Shown here: positions 48,701 to 56,957 of the stretch, one piece after another
Numbering within the stretch: the first letter of the stretch is position 1
How the letters are laid out: the number at the start of each line of letters is the position of its first letter
Assembly: GCF_030813115.1 (NCBI RefSeq)
Contig: NZ_JAUSTY010000001.1
Span: forward strand, 62,001-126,000
Reading direction: 5' to 3'
From: Bacillus horti
GTDB lineage: Bacteria > Bacillota > Bacilli > Caldalkalibacillales > JCM-10596
Length of the DNA stretch: 64,000 nucleotides
Notes under the pieces: generated by a model
Databases searched by the model: none
Seen by the model: the letters and a program-made list of their open reading frames with translations, nothing else
What the model was told of the DNA's origin: nothing
Made by a program: the position numbers and the translations under genes

Positions 48701-50836
48701 TTGTTTTATTTTAGCTGGTGTAGGGGGGTGAATCTTTTGAGTAAGCTGACCATGCTCGTTAGTGAAGGTGGTCCGAAAAATTTCATGCCTACTTATGATT
48801 TCATCAAGGCTTTTCTGTAAAGCTGCAACATTTAGCTTGCCCTTAAAGTGAAATAATGTTTGATAATTATAGGCTAAATTTTGAGGCTCTAGCTGCTCAA
48901 TAAACCAAACTCTCTCTTGGGCAAAGGTAGTCGGTAGCCTATTATCTCTCGACACAGGCTGTATGCGGAAATTATTATTTTCTGCAGGCTGATTAAACTC
49001 ATTTAAAAAAGCTACTAACGCTTCAATCGTTGCCTCCCTAAAGAAGGTAGTCATTGGAATATGAGCTTTAAACCGAGCTTGTACCTTTCCGAGCATTTGC
49101 GTTGCTAATAAAGAGTTCCCTCCTGACATAAAGAAGTCATCAGTCATTCCCACTTTCTCTACTCGTAATAAATGACTCCAGAGATCTGCGATCCATTTCT
49201 CTTCACTTGTCTCGGCTTCACGAAAATTTCCTACATTTAATGAGCTGTTTTCTTGTGTAGGTACAGGTAAAGTCTTACGATTTATTTTTCCGCTTATTGA
49301 CTTTGGTAGCGCTTCCATTTCAACAAATACTTCTGGCAGCATATAACTAGGTAACCGATTTGCTAACCAGTGCTTTAGTTCAGACCAGTCCAAAGACGCC
49401 TTTGTTACAACATAACCTACTAACCTCTTAAAGCTAGGCTCGTCCTCACGCAAGATAACAGCAACCTCGTCCAAAGCTGGATGCTCTATTAAATTTTTCT
49501 CTATCTCCCCTAGCTCGATCCGATAGCCCCTCAATTTAATCTGATCATCCACTCTTCCACCAAAAGATAATGTCCCATCAAGTGTGCTGCGAACCATATC
49601 TCCCGTTCGGTAAAGACGTTTGGGCTGCTCTTGTCCAAACGATAAGTAAATGAAGCTTTCACTAGTGAGTTCAGGCTGCTTTAGATACCCCTTTGCCACA
49701 CCAATACCACCAATATATAATTCCCCTAATTCTCCGGTCTGAACAGGCTTCTTGTCCGTGTCAAGAATATAGAGCTCCGAATGCTGTACAGGCTTGCCAA
49801 TTGGTACATAGGGATCACTCTCATCTTCAGAGAAAAAGTGGAGTGTAGCACAGATTGACGTTTCCGTTGGACCATAGCCATTAATAATCTGTAATTCAGG
49901 CATCTGTTTAGCAATTTGCGCTAGGGTGCTAGTTCTAATAGGTTCCAGCCCTGTAATTAAACGCTTCATAGACCATGTTTTAATCTGATTTTCCTTAAGC
50001 CATTGTGCTAAATCATTTAACATAAAGGGAGGAATAAAGGATGCTTCTACCCTATTCTGCTGTAACCACAGAAAATATTGATTCACATCTAGCCGAACAT
50101 CGTCTGGAACTATACATAGTGTTCCCCCTGATAATAGGCTTGAGAAAATCTCCAAAGCTGATACATCAAAGCTAAAGCTTGTCCAGACGCTGTACCTTAT
50201 TCCCGTGGGCAAATGATGATGCTTATCAAGGTCCTCAAGTAGATTAAGTATACCCGTGTGCTTGACCTCAACCCCTTTGGGTTTACCCGTGGTGCCTGAT
50301 GTATACATCACATAAGCAATATCATTAATTGGTCGATCCAGCCCACTATTGTGTTTGCCTTCATTGGATATCTCGCTCCATGAAGCATCCAAAAAAATGG
50401 GTTCTACTGATTCGAGAAAAGGATAGTCTATATTTTCCTGTGTCAAAAGAATCGAAACATCAGCTTCCTTAAGCATAAATAAAAGACGATCTTTTGGATG
50501 GTTGATATCTAAGGGCAGATAAGCTGATCCTGCCTTGATAATACCGAGAATTCCAACAATCATCTCAATTGAACGGTGTGCACAAATAGCAATAATAGAT
50601 GGACTGCCATTCGTTTTCTTTCTTAGATAATAGCTAAGCTGATTAGCTCTCTCATTTAACTCATGGTAGGTAAGTGTTACCCCGTTAATAGTTACGGCAT
50701 CCAGATCAGGGGTTTGCATAGCCTGTTCCTCAAAAAGCCGAGATATGTCAGTACTTTCACCCATTAGCTTGTTATTTATTACAGAAAAGCCACTCAAAAC
50801 GCCAGAAAACGCTTTACTGTTGCTCATCTCCTTCAT
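45704..50836 (-). CDS. Nonribosomal peptide synthetase, A-T-C-A-T, loading plus second module
   Basis: A 1710-residue synthetase. It starts directly with an adenylation domain (core YTSGTTGKPKG about 177), so it is a loading module with a free amino terminus. A carrier (MSGGNS about 572), a condensation domain (HHMVHDGWS about 770), a second adenylation domain (core about 1254) and a carrier with an unusual LGGYS site (about 1645) follow. My by-eye pocket codes are DVLFIGGICK and DVYYIGAIIK, both non-polar but not codes I can assign. Both A domains share GLEPI/GVEPI motifs, suggesting duplication. There is no epimerase. ATG 50836 or 50827 could start it. Confidence 0.92.
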   Translation of the reverse strand: MKEMSNSKAFSGVLSGFSVINNKLMGESTDISRLFEEQAMQTPDLDAVTINGVTLTYHELNERANQLSYYLRKKTNGSPSIIAICAHRSIEMIVGILGIIKAGSAYLPLDINHPKDRLLFMLKEADVSILLTQENIDYPFLESVEPIFLDASWSEISNEGKHNSGLDRPINDIAYVMYTSGTTGKPKGVEVKHTGILNLLEDLDKHHHLPTGIRYSVWTSFSFDVSALEIFSSLLSGGTLCIVPDDVRLDVNQYFLWLQQNRVEASFIPPFMLNDLAQWLKENQIKTWSMKRLITGLEPIRTSTLAQIAKQMPELQIINGYGPTETSICATLHFFSEDESDPYVPIGKPVQHSELYILDTDKKPVQTGELGELYIGGIGVAKGYLKQPELTSESFIYLSFGQEQPKRLYRTGDMVRSTLDGTLSFGGRVDDQIKLRGYRIELGEIEKNLIEHPALDEVAVILREDEPSFKRLVGYVVTKASLDWSELKHWLANRLPSYMLPEVFVEMEALPKSISGKINRKTLPVPTQENSSLNVGNFREAETSEEKWIADLWSHLLRVEKVGMTDDFFMSGGNSLLATQMLGKVQARFKAHIPMTTFFREATIEALVAFLNEFNQPAENNNFRIQPVSRDNRLPTTFAQERVWFIEQLEPQNLAYNYQTLFHFKGKLNVAALQKSLDEIISRHEIFRTTFTNEHGQLTQKIHPPTPAKIKQVDFRELSDPERIERLEQHIQMELEKVFDMTRLPLVRWVLLRVMEDEYYLLHIEHHMVHDGWSFAVFLRELTALYKAFAEGRPSPLSPIDIQFADFTHWQRQWLSQVEHVQLDFWQKKLEGSSGLLELPFDRPRPPKQTFKGGLFRIELPLSLSKKIRGFGQRTGYTMFMTMLAGFSTLLYRYSGQDDLLIGTGIANRRSEDTEHLIGMIVNTILLRTQLTETMSFRDLLKHVKEVALEAYEYQDLPFDRLVETLEFERDMSRNPLCQVAFSFHDTPYPELDWPDVEIGITEPLSNGSAKFDMNIVVIPRYNADLSRDRQMNKEGITLIWEYNSALFDSTTIERMIAQYQHLLEQAMQDVELPLWQVPILPKHERDLLLTEWNQTANPLEAPSSSLDQLFEQQVERYPDTVAVSFKGDSLTYVELNERANQLAHYLCKQGVADKYVGAYFNKSIEMIVAMLGIIKAGGAYVPLDPNYPQERLRYMIEDTQLSVILTHQPVKDQLPAGLEVICLNTQKDKLQSERKDNVCYKNDPNRLAYAIYTSGTTGKPKGAMLGHLGVINLIEAIEEKQPISSGDRCSYWAGCSFDVSLYEMFSALLNGGSLCITPENIRLDNERFIDWLEEQHITHAYFPAYMLPDLKLILEQGTKKLPMKRMIVGVEPISEALLIEIKKLLPNLCLLNAYGPTETTIISTFYELKAKDSVEGGYTPIGKPIQNTHIYLLDQYLQAVPIGVPGEVYIGGLGLAQGYINQPELTKEKFISSPFMNEKSLLYKTGDIARYLPDGNILFLGRDDEQVKINGVRIELGEIETQIKTYPSVKDALVLVHEENHQKRIIAYMTLLHGEATTSADIYNHLRKVLPHTMMPATCVFLDKWPVTRNGKLDKKALPHPETEVIGNEYIAPRNSIETKVAEEWSELLGQEKINIHSSFFELGGYSIIATRLVFKLSETFNLKLTLRDFFDQPTIAGVAQRIDFLLQDKKNRLDENRIIPRSQRRLNH

Positions 50837-50904
50837 ACCTCCTCAGTTTTAATAAGTAATTTTATGCAGAATAAATATTTTAAATTTACCGAATTTACAA
50901 ATCA

Positions 50905-50934
50905 AATATACCATATTATGATAATTTTTTTCAA
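50905..50934 (-). promoter_or_regulatory. Likely promoter of the peptide synthetase operon
   Basis: TTGAAA (50929-50934) and TATATT (50905-50910) are separated by 18 bp within a very AT-rich stretch. The untranslated leader would be about 60 bases. GCAAT-AA-ATTGC, a small inverted repeat, lies upstream near 50974-50985. Confidence 0.5.
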
Positions 50935-51035
50935 TTATATGGTTTGTTTGATTAAATATTAATATAATGCAATTTATTGCTTTAAATAAAAAAAGAAACT
51001 TTTACTTATTATTCATCCTTCGACCTTTTGCTAAA

Positions 51036-51080
51036 TTAAAAAGACCCTAAACTTCACTAAATAGAAAGTTTAGAGCCTTT
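51036..51080 (-). terminator. Terminator after the cystine transporter gene
   Basis: CTCTAAACTT pairs with AAGTTTAGGG (arms about 51066-51075 and 51045-51054), followed on the minus strand by TCTTTTT. Confidence 0.85.
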
Positions 51081-51100
51081 TATTGATTTTTTAAGCTAGA

Positions 51101-52492
51101 TTATGCTTGAACCTCGATTTTACGATCAAGATCTGTGTAGATATCAGCTTCTAATTCTTTGTTCACTCTACTTGTCACCAAACCAGCTGTCATACTTCCG
51201 TTAACATTCAACGCTGTTCTTCCCATATCAATCAGAGGTTCAACTGAGATAAGAACACCTGCTAGTGCAATAGGCAAATTCATTGTAGAAAGAACCAGAA
51301 TGGCTGCAAAGGTTGCTCCTCCTCCTACACCAGCTACACCGAACGAACTAATGGCTACAACAGCTAGAAGCAATAGGATAAAGGATGGATCTAATGGATT
51401 AATACCTACCGTAGGAGCGATCATGACAGCAAGCATAGCTGGATAAACCCCAGCACATCCATTTTGACCGATCGATAAACCAAAGGAACCTGCAAAGTTA
51501 GCTGTCCCATCTGGCACACCTAAGCTTTTCTGCGTTTGAATCGTTAATGGTAGCGCTCCAGCACTTGTACGGGATGTAAAGGCAAAGGCCAGCACAGGAA
51601 ATGCCTTCTTGAGATAAGTAACAGGATTAAGCTTAAATCCTACTAGAATAAGTAAATGAATAATAAAGACAATGATTAAGGCCACATAGGAGGCAATGAC
51701 GAATTTCCCTAACCCTACAATAGCGTCTAGATTACTCGTTGCTGCTGTCCTAGCCATAATGGCTAAAATACCATAAGGCGTTAAACGTAATATCAGCGTG
51801 ACGATGCGCATAACAATAGCGTAAATGCTATCAACAAATTTAGCAAAGGTTTCTGCCAGTTCAGGCTCCTTCCTCCTAACACCAAGAAAAGCGATTCCAA
51901 TAAACGCGGTAAAAATAACAACAGCAATCGTTGATGTTGGTCTTTGCCCTGTAAAATCTAGAAATGGGTTAGCGGGTAGTAGCTGAAGGATTCTTTGTGG
52001 GAAGGATTGATTTTGGATGTTACTACTATAGTTATTCTCAAGGGATTCTCCCCTAGCTAGCTCAGCCTCACCTTGTTCAATTTGTAGTGCTTCAAGATCA
52101 AAAGCTATTGTCGTTCCTATCCCCACTAGAGCTGCTATAACGGTAGTACCAATAAGGACCACTAAGATAATTAGACTTACCTTGCCTAAGTTCTGAGAAA
52201 GCTTAAGCTTAGTAAATGCAGCTAATATGGATACGAAGATTAAAGGCACAACAATCATTTGTAAAAAGCGAATATATCCCGTACCCACTAAGTTGAACCA
52301 CTGAACGGAGCTATCGATAACTGTTGAATCCTCTGCATAAACAAACTGCAGTCCTAAACCATAAATGATTCCGATAATCAGTCCTGTAAAGACTCGCTTT
52401 GAAAATGACACATGCTTCCTCTGCATATAAAACAGAATTCCAATAAAAACAAGTAAAATAGCAATATTTATAACAACTAAAAAGGTTTCCAC
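51101..52492 (-). CDS. tcyP: L-cystine symporter TcyP
   Basis: A 463-residue sodium:dicarboxylate-symporter-family carrier with eight or more helices and two re-entrant loops. Family signatures are FTSRTSAGALPLTI and NGCAGVYPAML, and GVAGVGGGATFAAILVLS and SVEPLIDMGRTALNVNGS form the transport site. Length and sequence fit B. subtilis TcyP, a high-affinity cystine importer. ATG 52492 has GGAGGAG upstream. In Bacillus it is under CymR sulfur control; I did not identify an operator in the 272 bp upstream. It precedes the peptide synthetase operon but has its own terminator. Confidence 0.92.
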   Translation of the reverse strand: METFLVVINIAILLVFIGILFYMQRKHVSFSKRVFTGLIIGIIYGLGLQFVYAEDSTVIDSSVQWFNLVGTGYIRFLQMIVVPLIFVSILAAFTKLKLSQNLGKVSLIILVVLIGTTVIAALVGIGTTIAFDLEALQIEQGEAELARGESLENNYSSNIQNQSFPQRILQLLPANPFLDFTGQRPTSTIAVVIFTAFIGIAFLGVRRKEPELAETFAKFVDSIYAIVMRIVTLILRLTPYGILAIMARTAATSNLDAIVGLGKFVIASYVALIIVFIIHLLILVGFKLNPVTYLKKAFPVLAFAFTSRTSAGALPLTIQTQKSLGVPDGTANFAGSFGLSIGQNGCAGVYPAMLAVMIAPTVGINPLDPSFILLLLAVVAISSFGVAGVGGGATFAAILVLSTMNLPIALAGVLISVEPLIDMGRTALNVNGSMTAGLVTSRVNKELEADIYTDLDRKIEVQA

Positions 52493-52764
52493 AGACTACT
52501 CCTCCCACTGTACGATAGCGGCAAGCTTGCCCCATCAACAGTATTATTAAATTTTAATGTGATTACACTATAAAATATACTATTCCTATCTGTCAAGTAG
52601 GTTTTAAATGATGCATAAAAAAAGCACCCTCAGCAGCTTTATCACAATGAATCATGTCTGAACATCATTTAATATAGCTCTGTTGATACTTTATCAATTA
52701 TTAGATTAGATTAAAGTCATTTGATAGATTTACGTTTCACTTCTCCTCTAAGTCCTAGAGCAGG

Positions 52765-53346
52765 CTATTTAACCAAAAGTATGGAATCCTTTATAATCTC
52801 CTCCATAGGTACGTCCTGTAAGCCAGAATAGTGACGTGCAACCTTACCCTCCTGATCAATTAAAAAGAATTGGGTACCGTGAAGAATCTGATTTGAGCTA
52901 GGCTCCTGTTGTACAATAGTACGGAAGCTGTGCTCGGCAAACCATTGAATTTCATCTAAACCATATCCGGTTAGAAAATCCCAGGTTGAGAAATCAGCTT
53001 GATAATTCTCCCCGTATGCCCGTAATACTTCAGGCTTGTCATTTTCGGGATCTACACTGAAGGAAACTAAGGAAACATCTAAATCATTTTTCTTTAATTC
53101 CTTCTGTAGGGTGGCCATATTGGATGTAGAAATAGGACACACAGTGTCACAATTGGTAAAAATAAAGTTAGCAATCCACACTTTACCCTCTAAATCAGCT
53201 AACGCTACCATTTCACGATCCTGATTTTCAAACTGAAAGTTTTGAATCGTATAGTCAAGTCGGTCATTTAGCTCCTTTTGTGAGCATGCGCTTCCCGTCA
53301 AAATGAGAAGCAAGCCTAAAAAAAGCAGCCCTTTTTTTGCCATCAT
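52765..53346 (-). CDS. Sco1/SenC family lipoprotein (copper/cytochrome oxidase assembly)
   Basis: A 193-residue thioredoxin-fold protein anchored by a lipidated Cys21 (LTGSAC). It keeps the copper ligands of Sco: Cys66 and Cys70 in NCDTVCP and His156 in LHGTQFF. Sco proteins help deliver copper to the CuA site of cytochrome c oxidase at the outer membrane face. AAAGGAG lies 10 bases before ATG 53346; TTG 53349 just before it is also possible. No oxidase gene is nearby. The weak hairpin past the stop (about 52618-52640) is uncertain. Confidence 0.9.
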   Translation of the reverse strand: MMAKKGLLFLGLLLILTGSACSQKELNDRLDYTIQNFQFENQDREMVALADLEGKVWIANFIFTNCDTVCPISTSNMATLQKELKKNDLDVSLVSFSVDPENDKPEVLRAYGENYQADFSTWDFLTGYGLDEIQWFAEHSFRTIVQQEPSSNQILHGTQFFLIDQEGKVARHYSGLQDVPMEEIIKDSILLVK

Positions 53347-53532
53347 CAATATGCTTCTCCTTTACTAAAACTCCATATCCGTTGCTAGGTTAAAAATATA
53401 AACCTATGTCTCTTTTGTTTTATGCTACATATCATATCATAAAGAATTTGAAAGGAATGATTGAAAAAGCGCTTTTGTTTGAACGTTCTTTGAACTGTTG
53501 TAAGACAGACAAAAAAACATGGAGGTATTTTC

Positions 53533-53703
53533 ATGGTTGAATGTAAAAAATGTGAGGGTCTTGGCGTCATTGAATGCCCTGATTGTGCAGAAGGAAGCTA
53601 TAGCTTTTATATGAATGAGACTTGTGCGACGTGTCAAAGTCAATTAATTATGCGATGTACGGAATGTGTAGGTAAAGGAAGAGTGCCGAAGGACAAAAAA
53701 TAA
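53533..53703 (+). CDS. 56-residue four-CxxC zinc-finger-like protein
   Basis: A short gene with a strong ribosome site (GGAGG, seven bases before ATG 53533) and its own terminator. The product has four CxxC pairs at residues 4-7, 15-18, 31-34 and 42-45 in the contexts CKKCEGLG, CPDCAEGS, CATCQSQL and CTECVGKG. This is the layout of the DnaJ cysteine-rich zinc domain without the rest of DnaJ, and it recalls anti-TRAP, which has fewer pairs. It likely binds two zinc ions. Partner and function are unknown. It is divergent from the Sco gene and convergent with pbpI. Confidence 0.8.
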   Translation: MVECKKCEGLGVIECPDCAEGSYSFYMNETCATCQSQLIMRCTECVGKGRVPKDKK

Positions 53704-53738
53704 CACAGTGCTTAGTAAAGGCGTACACTGTGTTTTTT
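53702..53738 (+). terminator. Terminator after the four-CxxC gene
   Basis: AACACAGTG (53702-53710) pairs with CACTGTGTT (53726-53734), followed by four further T residues. The stem overlaps the stop codon. Confidence 0.88.
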
Positions 53739-53759
53739 CGCATTAAATGACTATGTATT

Positions 53760-55598
53760 TTAACTTCTATTATCCAGCCAATCAATAATATCTGAAAAGA
53801 CGTCAATAGCTAAGTTTGGACTATTAACCTCTTGATTTAAATGGACCACAACCACACTATACCTAGGATTATTCTGAGGATAGTAGCCCGCAAACCAGTG
53901 ATTATTTTTTTCTAACTCCACTCCCCGGTCATTCCATTGTTTGATTTGAGCTGTACCTGTTTTCCCAGCAGACGACCAAGGCCTTTCTTTTAAGCTTTGC
54001 GCTGTTCCATCCTCAACCACTTTTGCCATTAGTTTTTGAAGCTGGTAGGCCGTGTATGGCTTAATGGAAGGCTGATTCATGCTCTGCTTTCCAAAATGAT
54101 AAAAAGCTGCTCCTGTTTGGTATAACATATCACTGACGACCCTTACTTGACCTTTGTGACCAGCTTTAGAAATCGTAGCTAGCATATTTGCAACAGCAAT
54201 TGGGCTTACTTGAACGTCTAACTGTCCAATTCCTGTACGCCATAAATATTGCTTATCCTGTCGTTCCTCCTCTTGTCGATGGTTGGCATAAATTTGGCCC
54301 TGTTCCTCCCCTTCTAGCTGCCTAAAGTTGTTAAAATGAAAAAGAGATGATGTATGCCACACTGTAGGCTCAAGCAGGCCTAGCTTACTAGCATACTCCT
54401 CTATTTTTTCTGCTCCAAGCTGTTCAGCGAGCTGGGCAAAGACAATATTGCAGGAGTGGGCAAAGCCTTCCTCAAACGTCAGATGGCCGTGGCCCTCTTT
54501 TTTCCAGCAATGAAATCCACTATCCCTTAGCTCTCCATCACACTCAAACTTACTTTTAGCAGATACAAGCCCTTCCTCCATCGCAGCCGCAGCGATCACA
54601 ATTTTGAATACCGAACCTGGTGCATATCTCTTTATGGTCTTATTTTCCCAGGCACCAGGGTTCCCCATCTGAGGAGTAAAGAGTGGCTTGCTAGCCATAG
54701 CCAAAACCTCGCTTGTTCGATTATCAAGGACAACGATAGCCCCTTCCCTGATGTTTCTTTTATTCCACACTTGTTCTACATATTCTTGCAACTCCATATC
54801 CAATGTACTCTGTATGGTTAATGGATAAAAGGTGTGATCTTGATTCATATACCTTATACCTAATCCTGATAGAGGATACCCCCTTGCATCAACAGAATAG
54901 GAGAGTGACACTGGACCAATTCCTTGTAAAAAGGGCTGGAAGCTTTTTTCAATCCCACTAATCCCTATTTCACTGTTTTCCTGCAGTAACCCTTGCGCCA
55001 ATGCATCCGCATGATCTTTTTTGATTAATTCCGTATTCTGACCCAAATATCCAACTAAATGTTGGGCTAGCATTTGATCAGGGGCATATCGCATTTCAAA
55101 AGGTAAGCCTAGAAGTCCTGGAATAGCTAGCTTGTTCACTTGATTGGCTTGATCCTCGGAAAGCCTAAAAATCCTCACGGGATCTTTAAGGATATATGGT
55201 TCCTTAGCAAGTTCAATTTGCTTCGCTAGTAAAGAAGGATTTATTTTGAGAATCTGTGCTACTTCATTAAGTTCATCTTCATGATTTAAAGTGTGTTGCA
55301 AAATAGGGAATAAAACTAAAACATGAGTTGATACGCCCGTAAACGAAACTCCATTTCTATCTGTAATATTCCCTCTACCTGAATGTAACGTAAATTGCTG
55401 CTGTCGTTGCTGAACAGATTTTTTGATTAAATTGATCTGATGCTTTGAAAAGCTTTCTGTTCCAATTAACTGAATGTAAGCTAACCTGCCTATCAAACCT
55501 AAAAGGATCACTGAAAAAATCAGCAATAGTACGATCTGTCGCTTCATCAAACCTAACACTTGGTTCGCCTCCGGTTGTGAGATCAATTTGTTTTCCAT
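53760..55598 (-). CDS. pbpI: Class B penicillin-binding protein (PbpI-like transpeptidase)
   Basis: A 612-residue cell-wall transpeptidase. It has one membrane anchor (about 22-44), a PBP dimerisation domain with GRGNITDRNG, and a transpeptidase domain with the active-site SVFK (Ser about 328), SCN (about 382) and KTGT (about 545). Its place beside greA matches B. subtilis pbpI (yrrR), a monofunctional PBP thought to act around sporulation. ATG 55598 has a poor ribosome site, and ATG at codon 18 (MKRQIVLLLIF) could be the true start. Confidence 0.9.
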   Translation of the reverse strand: MENKLISQPEANQVLGLMKRQIVLLLIFSVILLGLIGRLAYIQLIGTESFSKHQINLIKKSVQQRQQQFTLHSGRGNITDRNGVSFTGVSTHVLVLFPILQHTLNHEDELNEVAQILKINPSLLAKQIELAKEPYILKDPVRIFRLSEDQANQVNKLAIPGLLGLPFEMRYAPDQMLAQHLVGYLGQNTELIKKDHADALAQGLLQENSEIGISGIEKSFQPFLQGIGPVSLSYSVDARGYPLSGLGIRYMNQDHTFYPLTIQSTLDMELQEYVEQVWNKRNIREGAIVVLDNRTSEVLAMASKPLFTPQMGNPGAWENKTIKRYAPGSVFKIVIAAAAMEEGLVSAKSKFECDGELRDSGFHCWKKEGHGHLTFEEGFAHSCNIVFAQLAEQLGAEKIEEYASKLGLLEPTVWHTSSLFHFNNFRQLEGEEQGQIYANHRQEEERQDKQYLWRTGIGQLDVQVSPIAVANMLATISKAGHKGQVRVVSDMLYQTGAAFYHFGKQSMNQPSIKPYTAYQLQKLMAKVVEDGTAQSLKERPWSSAGKTGTAQIKQWNDRGVELEKNNHWFAGYYPQNNPRYSVVVVHLNQEVNSPNLAIDVFSDIIDWLDNRS

Positions 55599-55619
55599 AG
55601 TTTAGGCAAAAACATACAG

Positions 55620-55674
55620 AAAAAAACTCCCCCAAAGACAATCAGATTCTTTCATCTGCCTACCTTTGAGGGAG
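55620..55674 (-). terminator. Terminator between greA and pbpI
   Basis: An 11-bp stem with one G-U pair (55664-55674 and 55627-55637) encloses a second small CAGAT/ATCTG hairpin. On the minus strand seven T residues follow. Confidence 0.88.
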
Positions 55675-55744
55675 CTAACCATTGCTGGACCTAGTTTTCT
55701 TACCATTATAGTTTCTACTTACTTATTAAAATTAAGTATTCAGC

Positions 55745-56227
55745 TTAAGAAACATGCACCTTATTGATCTTTATTCTCATTTCTCCGCCTGGTGTCTGGA
55801 CACTCACTTCATCCCCTATCTGCTTTCCAAGTAAGCTTTGGGCCATAGGAGAATCATTTGAGATTTTACCCTGCACAGGATCTGCTTCAGTACGGCCAAC
55901 AATTTGGTATGTTTCCTCTTCACCGTCAGGAAGCTCTTGAATGACAACGGTTTTCCCTATTGAAATGACATCACTGTCTGCATCAGCCGTATTGATGATC
56001 TTAGCGTTTCGAATCATCTTCTCTAGCTGAATAATTTTCCCCTCTACAAAAGCTTGCTCATCCTTCGCTGCATCATATTCAGAGTTCTCACTTAAGTCTC
56101 CGAAGCCTCTAGCAATTTTAATCCGTTCAACGACTTCTTTTCTTTTTTCAGTAATTAAATAATCTAGCTCATCCTTTAGCTTCTGTAGGCCTTCTTCCGT
56201 CACAAAAGTTTCTTTCTCCGTCATCAT
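55745..56227 (-). CDS. greA: Transcription elongation factor GreA
   Basis: A 160-residue factor that rescues backtracked RNA polymerase by stimulating transcript cleavage. The N-terminal coiled coil carries the acidic tip in [19 protein letters not shown], and the C-terminal FKBP-like domain shows [19 protein letters not shown] and GDEV. ATG 56227 follows GGGGGCGCC. It lies 39 bp after udk. Confidence 0.96.
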   Translation of the reverse strand: MMTEKETFVTEEGLQKLKDELDYLITEKRKEVVERIKIARGFGDLSENSEYDAAKDEQAFVEGKIIQLEKMIRNAKIINTADADSDVISIGKTVVIQELPDGEEETYQIVGRTEADPVQGKISNDSPMAQSLLGKQIGDEVSVQTPGGEMRIKINKVHVS

Positions 56228-56266
56228 TTGGCGCCCCCTTTTATTATTCTCTCGTTTATCTCATTA

Positions 56267-56956
56267 TCACGCTTGTAGTAATTCATGCTTCTTTAAAATC
56301 GACTTTATCTTTGTAACCATCAAATCAATAGCTACCTGATTTTCCCCACCCTCGGGGATTATAATATCGGCATATTTTTTTGATGGCTCTACAAATTGCT
56401 CATGCATCGGCCGTACAATAGAAAGATATTGTTCAACCACTGAGCCCATCGTCCTGCCACGCTCTTGGATATCTCTTAGCATACGTCGAATAATACGCAC
56501 ATCAGCAGCTGTGTCCACAAACAGCTTCATATCCATTAGCTCTCTTAAACGTTCGTCTTCAAGCACCAAAATTCCTTCTAAGATGATTACATTTTTGGGC
56601 TTGACCTCAATAGTTTCCTTTGACCTAGTGTGCTCTTTGAAATTATAAATAGGTACCTGTATAGGCTGATATTGTAGAAGCTGCTTTATCTGCACGAGCA
56701 ATAAGTCGTTGTCAAAGGCAAAAGGGTGATCATAATTTGTTTTCACCCTTTCTTCCATTGGCATTTGTGCTTGATCCTTGTAGTAAGAATCTTGAGCAAT
56801 CATAACGATAGATTGCTCCTTTAATGAAGTAACTATTCTTTTAGCTACTGTCGTTTTTCCCGATCCAGTTCCTCCTGCTAAACCAATAACAATCGGCTTG
56901 GATACAGGCTGCTCTAAGGAATTATGTAGCTCCTCGGTCCATCTCTTGTTGTCCAT
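56267..56956 (-). CDS. udk: Uridine kinase
   Basis: A 229-residue P-loop kinase that phosphorylates uridine and cytidine in pyrimidine salvage. Walker A is [11 protein letters not shown] (25-35). [16 protein letters not shown], and IYNFKEHTR are nucleoside-site segments, and [12 protein letters not shown] is the lid. It carries an N-terminal extension of about 15 residues compared with most Udk proteins. It begins one base after trmR, so the pair is co-translated. The two peptidase U32 genes that separate them in B. subtilis are absent. Confidence 0.95.
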   Translation of the reverse strand: MDNKRWTEELHNSLEQPVSKPIVIGLAGGTGSGKTTVAKRIVTSLKEQSIVMIAQDSYYKDQAQMPMEERVKTNYDHPFAFDNDLLLVQIKQLLQYQPIQVPIYNFKEHTRSKETIEVKPKNVIILEGILVLEDERLRELMDMKLFVDTAADVRIIRRMLRDIQERGRTMGSVVEQYLSIVRPMHEQFVEPSKKYADIIIPEGGENQVAIDLMVTKIKSILKKHELLQA

Positions 56957-56957
56957 C

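Noticed and set aside
53470-53500. LexA-like box (GAACGTTC and GAAC) before the four-CxxC gene
   Set aside because: The half-sites are not spaced as CGAAC-N4-GTTCG, so the match is not valid.
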